Assembly: GCA_020848695.1 (NCBI GenBank)
Contig: JADLHT010000014.1
Location: forward strand, 1-64,000
Direction of reading: 5' to 3'
Length of the DNA: 64,000 nt
Source: Saprospiraceae bacterium
Lineage (GTDB): Bacteria; Bacteroidota; Bacteroidia; Chitinophagales; Saprospiraceae
The notes under the pieces are model-generated. The model was not told the origin of the DNA, made no database searches, and saw only the letters and a program-made list of their open reading frames with translations. Position 1 is the stretch's first letter, and each line of letters starts with the position of its first letter. The position numbers and the translations under genes are program-made. This document shows, one piece after another, positions 10,434-20,195 of the stretch.

Positions 10434-11183
10434 TTACCAATTTAGTCCCGGATAAGCTCTTTGTAAATATTGCAGATCCGCAAGAATGTATCCCAAATAT
10501 TCCGTATGTATTCCATTTTTACCACCACTTTGAAACCAATGGTCCTTTGGACGTTGTAACGTAGCTTCTGATAATATAGATTGAACGGATTGATTCCAAG
10601 CAGATTTTATAGCCTTCAGATCCGGTGCGATTTCTTGAAAGAAAAGTTCTGATTCATACTCTGACTCAACAAAAAGTTCACCTGTATATTCCCATAAGCG
10701 ATCTACAGCTGTTTGAATTCTCTGATGAGATTCTTCTGTCCCGTCACCCAATCGAATAATCCACTCACTGCTCCATCTCAAATGATATTGTGATTCTTTC
10801 AGAGATTTGGCTGCAATATGTGCCAGTTTTTCATTTTTACTTTTGCTTAAGTCTGTAAAATAGGGAACGAAGAATGAGTCTAAAAAAAATTGCCTCGTTA
10901 CGGTATATGCAAAGTCAATATTCGGATGTTCAGTAAGCAGTAAATTTTTAAATTCCCGTTCTGATCTGAGATAGGCATAATCATTTTCTGTTTTTTGATT
11001 GCCTTCCAATTCGGCCACGTATTGATACAATAGTCTTGAGCGCCCAATATAATCAAGAGCTATGTTTGTCATTGCAATATCTTGTTCTAGTACGGGTCCG
11101 TGACCACACCATTCGCCCAGTCTTTGTCCAAGAATCAGACTGGAATCCGCAAGGAAAAGTAAATAATTATTTAAAGACATCAA
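10434..11183 (-). CDS. paaC: 1,2-phenylacetyl-CoA epoxidase subunit PaaC
   Basis: LADSSLILGQRLGEWCGHGPVLEQDIAMTNIALDYIGRSRLLYQY...HLRWSSEWIIRLGDGTEESHQR matches PaaC; adjacent to paaB/paaD. Confidence 0.92.
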   Translation of the reverse strand: MMSLNNYLLFLADSSLILGQRLGEWCGHGPVLEQDIAMTNIALDYIGRSRLLYQYVAELEGNQKTENDYAYLRSEREFKNLLLTEHPNIDFAYTVTRQFFLDSFFVPYFTDLSKSKNEKLAHIAAKSLKESQYHLRWSSEWIIRLGDGTEESHQRIQTAVDRLWEYTGELFVESEYESELFFQEIAPDLKAIKSAWNQSVQSILSEATLQRPKDHWFQSGGKNGIHTEYLGYILADLQYLQRAYPGLNW

Positions 11184-11232
11184 TTTTAGTTCAAAAAAAT
11201 ATTATTGAATGGAGATTATATTTATGAAAATG

Positions 11233-11514
11233 CTACATATGTTTTAGTTCATCAGGAAGATGATAGAAAGTCGGATGACGATATATTTTATCTTCTGCAG
11301 GTTCGAAGAAAGCAGAATTTTCTTTTGGATCTGAAGCAGTAATATGTTTGGATTCTACAACCCATATACTAACGCCTTCCATTCTTCTGCTGTACACATC
11401 GCGTGCATTCTCAATTGCCATATTATCATCAGACGCGTGAAGACTTCCTACATGTTTGTGGTCAAGACCATTTTTTGAACGGATAAATACTTCGAACAAG
11501 GGCCAATTTGTCAT
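11233..11514 (-). CDS. paaB: 1,2-phenylacetyl-CoA epoxidase subunit PaaB
   Basis: WPLFEVFIRSKNGLDHKHVGSLHASDDNMAIENARDVYSRR...SIWVV: PaaB signature and size (93 aa). Confidence 0.93.
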   Translation of the reverse strand: MTNWPLFEVFIRSKNGLDHKHVGSLHASDDNMAIENARDVYSRRMEGVSIWVVESKHITASDPKENSAFFEPAEDKIYRHPTFYHLPDELKHM

Positions 11515-11524
11515 ACTATTTTAT

Positions 11525-12463
11525 TTATGCGATTTTTTTTGATCTTTTTTCTGCATAGGCAAGTGCTGCATCTCGCACCCACTGACCTTGTTCGTGAGCC
11601 TTTTTTCTGGCTTCAATTCGTTGACGATTACAAGGACCATTGCCTTTGACTACACTGTAAAATTCTTCCCAATTAATTTCATCGAAATCATAATGTCTTC
11701 TTTCCTCATTCCACTTGAGCTTATCATCCGGAATCTTAATCCCCAATATTTCTGCTTGAGGAACAGTCATATCCACAAATTTCTGTCTCAATTCATCATT
11801 GGTAAATCTTTTTATTCTCCAGGCCATGCTCTGTGCTGTATTGGGAGAATCTTTATCACTTGGTCCAAACATCATTAATGACGGCCACCACCAGCGATTA
11901 AGTGCATCCTGTGCCATTGCTTTTTGATCGGATGACCCTTTACACAAGTCAAGCATAATTTCATATCCTTGACGTTGGTGAAAACTTTCTTCTTTACAAA
12001 TTCTTACCATGGCGCGAGCATAAGGTCCGAATGAGGTTCTACAGAGCGCTACCTGATTAACAATAGCGGCGCCATCAACCAACCATCCGATAGCTCCCAT
12101 GTCTGCCCAACTGATTGTCGGATAATTAAAAATACTTGAATATTTTGCTTTACCGGAATGTAATTCATCAATCATGGTGTCTCTGTCAATTCCCAATGTT
12201 TCGGCAGCAGAATAAAGATACAATCCATGACCTGCTTCATCCTGTACTTTTGAAAGAAGAATTGCTTTGCGACGAAGATTTGGAGCTCGGGTAATCCAAT
12301 TACCTTCAGGAAGCATTCCAACAATTTCTGAATGAGCATGTTGGCCAATCTGTCGAATTAAAGATCTGCGATATTCCTCAGGCATCCAGTCTTTGGCTTC
12401 GATGCGTTCATCACGATCAATACGATCTTGAAATTCTAAAAGTTTTGATTCAATTTCTGTCAT
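11525..12463 (-). CDS. paaA: 1,2-phenylacetyl-CoA epoxidase catalytic subunit PaaA
   Basis: [73 protein letters not shown] is highly characteristic of PaaA. Confidence 0.96.
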   Translation of the reverse strand: MTEIESKLLEFQDRIDRDERIEAKDWMPEEYRRSLIRQIGQHAHSEIVGMLPEGNWITRAPNLRRKAILLSKVQDEAGHGLYLYSAAETLGIDRDTMIDELHSGKAKYSSIFNYPTISWADMGAIGWLVDGAAIVNQVALCRTSFGPYARAMVRICKEESFHQRQGYEIMLDLCKGSSDQKAMAQDALNRWWWPSLMMFGPSDKDSPNTAQSMAWRIKRFTNDELRQKFVDMTVPQAEILGIKIPDDKLKWNEERRHYDFDEINWEEFYSVVKGNGPCNRQRIEARKKAHEQGQWVRDAALAYAEKRSKKIA

Positions 12464-12502
12464 AAGAAATATAGCAATTAAAAATAAACATTTAACTAAT
12501 AA

Positions 12503-13567
12503 TTATTGATCAAAATCAACATTGATTTTTGAAGATTTAGGATAAGATTGACAGGTAAGAATAAACCCGGCCTCAATTTCTTCAGGTTCCAGTCCATAAT
12601 TTTTTGTCATTTCTACTTCACCTTCAATGAGTTTAGCTTTACAAGTACAACATACACCTCCTTTGCAGGCAAAAGGCAGATTTACTTTTCTGCTTAACGC
12701 GGCGTCCAGAATACTTTGAGTATTATATTCAAGATCAAACTCTGTAGTTCGACCATCGGTTTTTAATCTGATTTTGGCAAGAGTACCGGAAGACACAACT
12801 TCAACTTTTCTTGGGGTTTGCTGAATTTCGGTTCCAAACAACTCAAAGTGTATACGTGATTCCGAAATTCCTAAGTCAGATAATGTTGATTTACAATCCA
12901 GGATCATGGTCTCCGGGCCACACAGAAAAACTTCATCTACGTCGGAGGAAAAGAAGATCCTGTTGTTGAAAGCACGCAACTTGTTTCCATCAATTCTACC
13001 TTGAAAACATTCTTCTTCAACCCATTCACGACTTAGGATAAAATTAAGCTGAAGTCTGTCAGGATAAATATTTTTTAAATTTAACAATTGATTTCTGAAT
13101 ATTATTTGATCAACGCTGCTGTTGCCGTATATAAGACAGACCTGACTGGTTGTTTCAATCTCCAGAATTGATTTTAGAATTGAAAGTACAGGTGTAATCC
13201 CAGAACCTGCAGCAATCAATAGATAATATTTCGATTGAGTTTTTTCGAAGGGGCTGGTAAATTTTCCGTTAGGAGTCATTAGCTGAATTGAATCACCAGC
13301 CTTTAATTCCTGATTTGCGTATGTAGAGAATCTACCACCCTCTACTTTTTTTATAGCAACTCTCCATTCGTCAGAATTAGGGCTGACACAAAGTGAATAG
13401 GATCGATGCAATTCTTCTCCATTTACATTTTGAATGAGATTCAGATATTGTCCTGCTTTGAAGCTAAAAAGTGATTTTAATTCTTCGGGAATTTCAAAGC
13501 TAACAGACACACAATCAGGAGTTTCTCTTCTGACTTCTTTAACCGTTACCGGAAAACTATGTTGCAT
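12503..13567 (-). CDS. paaE: 1,2-phenylacetyl-CoA epoxidase reductase subunit PaaE
   Basis: FNR-type FAD/NAD domain plus C-terminal plant-type ferredoxin (LPFACKGGVCCTCKAKLIEGEVEMTKNYGLEPEEIEAGFILTCQSYP). Confidence 0.94.
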   Translation of the reverse strand: MQHSFPVTVKEVRRETPDCVSVSFEIPEELKSLFSFKAGQYLNLIQNVNGEELHRSYSLCVSPNSDEWRVAIKKVEGGRFSTYANQELKAGDSIQLMTPNGKFTSPFEKTQSKYYLLIAAGSGITPVLSILKSILEIETTSQVCLIYGNSSVDQIIFRNQLLNLKNIYPDRLQLNFILSREWVEEECFQGRIDGNKLRAFNNRIFFSSDVDEVFLCGPETMILDCKSTLSDLGISESRIHFELFGTEIQQTPRKVEVVSSGTLAKIRLKTDGRTTEFDLEYNTQSILDAALSRKVNLPFACKGGVCCTCKAKLIEGEVEMTKNYGLEPEEIEAGFILTCQSYPKSSKINVDFDQ

Positions 13568-13771
13568 GCTATTTTAAAAAAGAGAACAAAGATAAAAAAT
13601 AAAGACCAAATGGTCAATAATCGCACGAAGAGGTGAAATAATAAGGTCCTATTGCATTATTGTCAGATAGAAAAATATATTTCAAACCCTTAGGAATAAG
13701 AAATAAATAATCTGTACTTATCTGGCTTAATAATATTCATTGTTTTCAAACTTCTAACTTTCAAATTTCTT

Positions 13772-15817
13772 TTATTGTTTTATAAACTCATGAATACTGC
13801 TGTTGTTGTCCTTGTCAAATATCAACAAATGATACTCTCCTGCAGGAATGTCTTTTATATTGTACTCTAAGGTTTGCTTTCCTGAAGCCATATTATTCTC
13901 TCTGCTATATACAATTTTCCCAAAATTGTCTACAATGTGAGTGATGAGTTGTGACGATTCCTTTAAATGAATATTCAATAAAATTTTATCCGAACAAGGA
14001 TTAGGATAAAGCGTACCCGTTTCAAATTTTGCACTATAGTAAACACCGGATGATTCTCCTTTTAAATTGGCTGCTTGAAAAACTTGTTTATCGGGACCCT
14101 GAATCCAAGCAACTACATAGAGGTTGCTAAAGTCTTCAACACTGTGCTCGGTTGCGTGATTAATAATATTGGCGGTTTGACCATTAATCGGCAATCTGTA
14201 TTCACCGTTAAATGTATAAGAGAAGGTATTTGATCTTTGAGTAAGTGGAGGGAGCGTTGGAAGTACAGTTCCCGTTTCATTGGGTAACATTTTTTTCATA
14301 ACATGATGAAATTCTAATTCACCATTCGTCGCGACATTTAGATAAGTTATTTTTTCTAAAATAGCGACATATAATCTTGCTCCGGTTGCTTCAAACAAAG
14401 GAGAATAACTGACAGTAGCAGTAATTTTTTTATCCTCCACTTTGAAAGTTCCGTTAAGTGTATAAAATGCAGGGATTGTAGAGGCACCATTAAAAATCTG
14501 ATCAGTAAATACATTGCCATTTTTATCCCAACCACCATCTATTTCTAAACGAGGAATTGAATTAATAAAATAATATCCTCTTCTGTTGATGGCTTCGGTT
14601 GTTGTATATGGATCGCCATTACCCGGAAAATTTTGTTGATACTTGATACTAACAAATTCATCAGGTGATTTATTTTCAATGATACTAAGATATTTTTCAT
14701 TGGCAGGCTTACAGGGTGGGCACGAAGAACTGCTGAACACTTCAAACAAAGGTATTCGTGGTTCGAGTTTTTCCATTGCAAATATTTTTTTCTTCTTGCG
14801 GTCATCAGTAGGATATTCGTCAGGATTGCTAACGTTTAACTGATCTGCAAAAACCTCAAGATTGTGTGTTCCGGAAAGAATATTCCAGGGAACAATATGT
14901 GAGATCGTATCATAACCAAATGTTGAAATGTTCAGGCCGCTAATTTCATCTCCAGATGCAGCAACGTTATCACCGGTATAATTCATGCGCAGTGAGTTAA
15001 TGGGTATAGTCCCTAAGTTTCTAAAGATAGCCGATACCACAACATTTCCGGAAACCTGATAAGGAGAAGTAGTTATATCGGTTACTGTTACATCGTATTT
15101 GCCCTGAGTCCCCTGCACAAAAGTATAAAACACATTATCAATTGGTCCATCGGAAGTCCCTGCTTTAGATAGAATATCAGGGGATCCGGATATATTTGTT
15201 GCATTTGATGGATCTATTTGAATACCTATTGATACAAGTTTTGTTGAGGCATATCCGCCCGTTCTTTGATCAACAATATGTATTCTGTTGGAAGTCTCTT
15301 CCAGCACAATACTCCAATAACAATAGTTGGTATTGTCAGAGACTACTGTACCATATCCAAAGGAATTAAATTGAATCCAAAGCTGGCGATTTGGTGCCGC
15401 GCCAAATGTTTTGGATATAATAATATCATTTGCACCAATTCCTGCCAATCCTAGAAGACAGATGGAGTTGTTGGGAATGCTTGCATCCGGAAGAATGACT
15501 CGATCTGCTGAAGGAACAGTTGCTGCATTGACATCAAAAGTAAGTATTCCCGTGTTGGATATTTTAAAACTTGTTACCGTCTGATCATTGAATTTAAATG
15601 CAAAAGGAATTGTTCTATTGGCTGACCAGCCGGGATTAACATTAGCTGCAAGAATGGTTGTCCAGCCACCCGGCAAGCCTCCACCGGAAGGTCTTTCGGC
15701 ATCCGAATTGAGATCTCCCGGATTCCTATTAGCGGCTTCATTAGGAATATACCAGTATTGGCCTGAACCCAAGGTAACTGTAATACTAAAGATCATTGCA
15801 AGTAGATATTTGTTCAT
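13772..15817 (-). CDS. Omp28-related secreted protein with thioredoxin-like CxxC motif and T9SS sorting domain
   Basis: FEVFSSSSCPPCKPANEKYLSIIENKSPDEFVSIKYQQNFPGNGDPYTT (Omp28-like); C-terminal LYPNPCSDKILLNIHLK...IPAGEYHLLIFDKDNNSSIHEFIKQ. Confidence 0.8.
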   Translation of the reverse strand: MNKYLLAMIFSITVTLGSGQYWYIPNEAANRNPGDLNSDAERPSGGGLPGGWTTILAANVNPGWSANRTIPFAFKFNDQTVTSFKISNTGILTFDVNAATVPSADRVILPDASIPNNSICLLGLAGIGANDIIISKTFGAAPNRQLWIQFNSFGYGTVVSDNTNYCYWSIVLEETSNRIHIVDQRTGGYASTKLVSIGIQIDPSNATNISGSPDILSKAGTSDGPIDNVFYTFVQGTQGKYDVTVTDITTSPYQVSGNVVVSAIFRNLGTIPINSLRMNYTGDNVAASGDEISGLNISTFGYDTISHIVPWNILSGTHNLEVFADQLNVSNPDEYPTDDRKKKKIFAMEKLEPRIPLFEVFSSSSCPPCKPANEKYLSIIENKSPDEFVSIKYQQNFPGNGDPYTTTEAINRRGYYFINSIPRLEIDGGWDKNGNVFTDQIFNGASTIPAFYTLNGTFKVEDKKITATVSYSPLFEATGARLYVAILEKITYLNVATNGELEFHHVMKKMLPNETGTVLPTLPPLTQRSNTFSYTFNGEYRLPINGQTANIINHATEHSVEDFSNLYVVAWIQGPDKQVFQAANLKGESSGVYYSAKFETGTLYPNPCSDKILLNIHLKESSQLITHIVDNFGKIVYSRENNMASGKQTLEYNIKDIPAGEYHLLIFDKDNNSSIHEFIKQ

Positions 15818-16046
15818 TTGAAGTAGATTTTAGATTTATAAGCGAAAATACAGCTTCGTATTAACTTTATCATAAACATATTCTTTAAACTTATTATTCA
15901 AATCAGATATAGTTTAAAACATGAGTATGGATTATCATCCTATGTCCTTGGCTTGGTTAAACCAAATAAATCAATTTATAGATATCAACCGTTCAATTTT
16001 TGTTTGAGAAGACAATACATATTTCAAATAAATTCGTTCTAAATGT

Positions 16047-16382
16047 ATGAAAAAAGTACTTTATCTAATCTTTATCTCATTCTTGTCCTGTAACCATGAA
16101 GAAGATTGTAAGGAAAGAATTGTAAATATTGACTTATCCTTACCCGTCTGTGTTCAGGAATTGATAAAAAATGACAGCACACATTTAATTCGAACTATTA
16201 GGGCACAAAAGATCAACAAAGAGGTACATTATTGGATTAATACAGATGTTCGATTTGTAGATGGAAATGAAGAAATTGTTGATGCTAATTGTAATACAGT
16301 CTGTGGGATTTGCGGATTTTGTGATCCGAATAAGTGCATTGAATGTTATTGCGGGGAGTGGGCAGAAATCTGGAAACGATAG
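16047..16382 (+). CDS. Small cysteine-rich putative lipoprotein
   Basis: 111 aa; MKKVLYLIFISFLSCNHEED (lipobox-like), C-terminal CNTVCGICGFCDPNKCIECYC. Confidence 0.55.
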   Translation: MKKVLYLIFISFLSCNHEEDCKERIVNIDLSLPVCVQELIKNDSTHLIRTIRAQKINKEVHYWINTDVRFVDGNEEIVDANCNTVCGICGFCDPNKCIECYCGEWAEIWKR

Positions 16383-17026
16383 ATACTTGTATACAGCAAG
16401 AAGTTAGATCCCAAATCCAACATAAACAGACTAATTTTTGAGATAATCTCAAATTAAGTTTTCTTCTGTTTTCAATAATACAAGTAAAATTCTATTTATG
16501 TTAGAATAAAAATTGGAAAGCATTTCAGATATAAGTATGCAATTACATTCATCGGTACCTGATAATCCAAAATTTTAGGAAAGAATCAATCCTTAATCTA
16601 CAATATTTTATATCATGTAATCGACTTATCCATAAAGGAATTGGTAGAAGAATTTTTTTGAAAGAAATGAACACCTGTCTAAAAAAATAGAATCTGGAAA
16701 TCTATGCAGAAATCATTGGTAAAAGCAGTAGTTTTAGCTAAAAAAAGTTAATCCAATAAATGATATATTATATTTAAGGATAGTAATATATTCATTTTAT
16801 CCTGTGTGATTGATAAGGTGAATTGTTGGTTATTATTATTGAACAGAATATTATGGCATTGTCAAATTTGGTAATTGTATAATGCAATTAAGTGAGCAGA
16901 GCTTAATTTACACTACAAGTTTTTAGGTAAGTTATAAAAAATTTGGCGATTTGTGGAAATTGCGTAATTTAGACCGACAATAATGATTTAAAGCAATTTT
17001 GCAAAAAGTACAAAAACACTAATACT

Positions 17027-18625
17027 ATGACAAAAAGTACATTAACCTACATCACAACTACTGTTATTTTTATTTTGGTAATTCAATCCTGTGTGACTAA
17101 CTATTTCCGTTACAATTATACAGACGCAAATAGTTTATTACACGAAGCAAATAACATTCGTACGAAGCCGTATTTAAAAGCTCATCTTAAGAATGGGGAT
17201 GTCTGTATTTTAAAAGATACCTGGAAAATTGATACCCTTACAAATGTCCTAACGAGCTATGGATCAAAATACAACTTTAATCGAATAAAAATATCAGAAG
17301 GGGCAATATCCATATCTCTTGACAGTATTGCTATTTTTGAAACAAACTCAAAGCCAAAGAATCCGAATGCTAAAAGTATAATAACATTAAGCTTGTTAGC
17401 TGGTATGGATTTAGTATTAGGACTTGTTTGCTTGGCAAATCCTAAAGCATGTTTTGGCTCTTGTCCTACATTTTACATCAACGAAAATGATAATTTTCAT
17501 TATGCGGACGCAGAGGGGTTTTCAAATGCTATTTCTCCTTCGATGGAATATTTTGACATTGATGCGCTAAATGGTAAGATCGGAATTAGTAATACGTTTT
17601 CAATTACTATGAAAAATGAAGCTTTGGAAACACATTGTGTTAATGATGTAAAGCTTTTAGCATACCCAAGAAAAAGAGGAGAAAGAGTTTATCAATCTCC
17701 AAGCAATGAATTTTATCTCTGTGAGAATGATTTTCCATTATCACAGGCTTTAGCACATGAAGGAAACATTACAGATCTTTTGAAATTCCCGGATAGACAA
17801 GAAAGATTTTCATTGTCAGATGAGAACAACTTAAGTTGTAAGGAAGAAATTATTTTGAACTTCGATAAAGTAGAGAATACTAACGATTTAGGACTAATAT
17901 TGAATTTCCGTCAAACTTTGCTGACCACATATTTATTTTATAGCTCGATGGGTTATATGGGAGATAAGGTCAGCGACATGTTTGCACTGTTAGAATCGGA
18001 TGAGAAAATGAGAAAAAAATTTGATGCAACTTCTAAGGAACTAGGAGACATTGAATGTTATGCATGGAGCCATAAAACAAAGACTTGGAAACTTCAACCA
18101 AGAATCAACGAAACAGGTCCTATTGCCATTAACAGACAATTTATTCCATTGGATCAGTTAGCTTTTAATTCAAGGATTAGATTAAAGCTTGTTTTGAACA
18201 AAGGATTATGGCGGCTTGACTACGTAGCATTAACTAATATCAAAGAAAAGGTTAAGCCGATTGAAATTGCTCCAACAAGCATTCTGAATAAAGGTAAACT
18301 TGATCTTACAGCATTGGCTGAGATAGTAAATCCTGATAAGTATTTAATTTCAATGCCCGGTAGCGAATATAAGTTTAATTTCATACTTCCTAGTGATAAT
18401 ACAGACTATGAATTATTTCTTTATTCAAAAGGATATTATTTGGAATGGATGAGAGAACATTGGATAAAAGATAAAGATTTGCTGAAGTTGAAGCAAATGG
18501 TTGACAATCCGAAGAAATACCTCAAAAGGGAAGCGAAAAACTATAAGAGCTATGAATTGAAAATGGAAGAAGAGTTTTGGAATTCTAAGATTGATACTAA
18601 ATTATTTTCATACTATGAAAACTAA
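17027..18625 (+). CDS. Hypothetical lipoprotein (532 aa)
   Basis: Signal/lipobox ILVIQSCVTN; long intact ORF; product family not identified. Confidence 0.7.
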   Translation: MTKSTLTYITTTVIFILVIQSCVTNYFRYNYTDANSLLHEANNIRTKPYLKAHLKNGDVCILKDTWKIDTLTNVLTSYGSKYNFNRIKISEGAISISLDSIAIFETNSKPKNPNAKSIITLSLLAGMDLVLGLVCLANPKACFGSCPTFYINENDNFHYADAEGFSNAISPSMEYFDIDALNGKIGISNTFSITMKNEALETHCVNDVKLLAYPRKRGERVYQSPSNEFYLCENDFPLSQALAHEGNITDLLKFPDRQERFSLSDENNLSCKEEIILNFDKVENTNDLGLILNFRQTLLTTYLFYSSMGYMGDKVSDMFALLESDEKMRKKFDATSKELGDIECYAWSHKTKTWKLQPRINETGPIAINRQFIPLDQLAFNSRIRLKLVLNKGLWRLDYVALTNIKEKVKPIEIAPTSILNKGKLDLTALAEIVNPDKYLISMPGSEYKFNFILPSDNTDYELFLYSKGYYLEWMREHWIKDKDLLKLKQMVDNPKKYLKREAKNYKSYELKMEEEFWNSKIDTKLFSYYEN

Positions 18626-19109
18626 AATATTTATACTGGGACTTATTGTAATTATGGTTAGTAGTTGTATTTCGAAAAAATATTTGCCAACATCCAAAAA
18701 AATTGATGTTAATGAATATGGTTCATTCATTATAATTAGATACAAGAAGACATCAAGGACGTCCGGCGAATTAATTGCGGTAGATAGCAGTACGATAGTA
18801 GTATTGGCAGAAAAGACTAAAAAGTGCATGTCTGTTTTTGTAAGAGATGTAGATTATTTTTCTTTAAGATTCGCCAATCCTAGAAATTATGGATGGACGA
18901 TACCAATCTATATTATATTGCCTTTTATTCACGGATCTTTTTCAGTATTGACAATCCCAATTCATTTAATTACCACTATCAGTCTTACTGCTACTGGAGA
19001 AAGTTCAGTTATTTATACCAACAAGGAAATATCCTATGAAAAATTACGAATGTTTGCAAGATTCCCTCAAGGAATTCCGCAAGAGATTGACCAAACAAGC
19101 ATAAAGTAA
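18615..19109 (+). CDS. Hypothetical lipoprotein, overlapping the upstream gene
   Basis: MKTKIFILGLIVIMVSSCISKKY lipobox; ATG at 18615 preferred over the track start at 18591; 11-bp overlap with upstream gene. Confidence 0.6.
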   Translation: MKTKIFILGLIVIMVSSCISKKYLPTSKKIDVNEYGSFIIIRYKKTSRTSGELIAVDSSTIVVLAEKTKKCMSVFVRDVDYFSLRFANPRNYGWTIPIYIILPFIHGSFSVLTIPIHLITTISLTATGESSVIYTNKEISYEKLRMFARFPQGIPQEIDQTSIK

Positions 19110-19318
19110 AAAAGCTACTAGTGATAATGATAAGTTAGATAAATTCGCAAGTATTAACTACATGAGTAACCGGTTTATTTTTTCAATATTATAAAGAAAG
19201 GAGCTTCAAATTGGCTATGAGTAAGAGTTTGAATGTAAATTCGCAATTGATTGGATTAGCTTAAATCATATATTCTAAATTTAGTATAAAATTCGTTTAT
19301 AATAGAAAAAAAGTATAA

Positions 19319-19597
19319 ATGCCACAAGTTATCATAGAAGAAGGAGTAGTTCATAAGCTTCCAGATGATATAAGAATTGTCTTAGTTAATGAACCCGGAC
19401 TGCTAGAAAAATGGAATAAGCTAACAGCACTCGCACGCAATGAATGGATTTGCTGGACAACCATCGTTAAGCAGGAAAGTACACGTCGGGAGCATATTCA
19501 GCGTCTTCGTGAAGAAATTATGCAGGGAAAGAAACGCCCTTGTTGCTGGCCCGGTTGTCCTCATCGTCGTCCCAACGCACAAAAATGGTTTCGATAG
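19319..19597 (+). CDS. YdeI/OmpD-associated (OmdA-like) family protein
   Basis: LARNEWICWTTIVKQESTRREHIQRLREEIMQGKKRPCCWPGCPHRRPNAQKWF resembles the YdeI/OmdA family. Confidence 0.7.
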   Translation: MPQVIIEEGVVHKLPDDIRIVLVNEPGLLEKWNKLTALARNEWICWTTIVKQESTRREHIQRLREEIMQGKKRPCCWPGCPHRRPNAQKWFR

Positions 19598-19640
19598 AAT
19601 AATTTCTTCTTTGTAATGGTAATAAATATAATCGAATACG

Positions 19641-20063
19641 ATGCGTCAAAAATTTAACTTGATCACACTTGGAGTTGACGACTTTCAAAAATCTTTGAAT
19701 TTCTATGAAAATGGACTTGGGTGGAAAAAATCCGAAAAGAGTTTAGATGAGTTGGCATTATTTGATCTGGGAGGGATATTTTTAGCTTTACACCCGAGAA
19801 CGGAACTTTCAAAAGATACAACATTAGAATATCAGTCAACGTCCTTTTCAGGTCTTACAATATCGCATAATACTCGATCAGAGAAAGAAGTTGATGAGAT
19901 TATAGGTAAAGTTGAACAACTTGGTGCTACTATTGTAAGATCTGCACAAAAAGTCTACTGGGGTGGTTACAGCGCATACTTCAAAGATCCGGATGGATAT
20001 TTGTTTGAGGTAGCTTACAATCCTTTTTGGTTATTAGATGAAAACGACAATCTAGTACTTTAA
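19641..20063 (+). CDS. VOC/glyoxalase-family protein
   Basis: ITLGVDDFQKSLNFYENGLGWKKSE...GGYSAYFKDPDGYLFEVAYNPFW. Confidence 0.88.
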   Translation: MRQKFNLITLGVDDFQKSLNFYENGLGWKKSEKSLDELALFDLGGIFLALHPRTELSKDTTLEYQSTSFSGLTISHNTRSEKEVDEIIGKVEQLGATIVRSAQKVYWGGYSAYFKDPDGYLFEVAYNPFWLLDENDNLVL

Positions 20064-20195
20064 AATCATTGGAAAATAGAAAATTGAGAGTAGCAGGATG
20101 ACTATATTTATCAATACGTATTTTTTTCCTCGCGGAGTCAGTACAAACTTATTTTATTTAGCAATTCCTTTTTATAGCTTTTATTTTACCTTGTT

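Noticed and set aside
16620-16690. Possible GNAT remnant (LIHKGIGRRIFLKEMNTCLKK*) in the 16.4-17.0 kb intergenic region
   Set aside because: Too short and without supporting flanking homology; could be chance.
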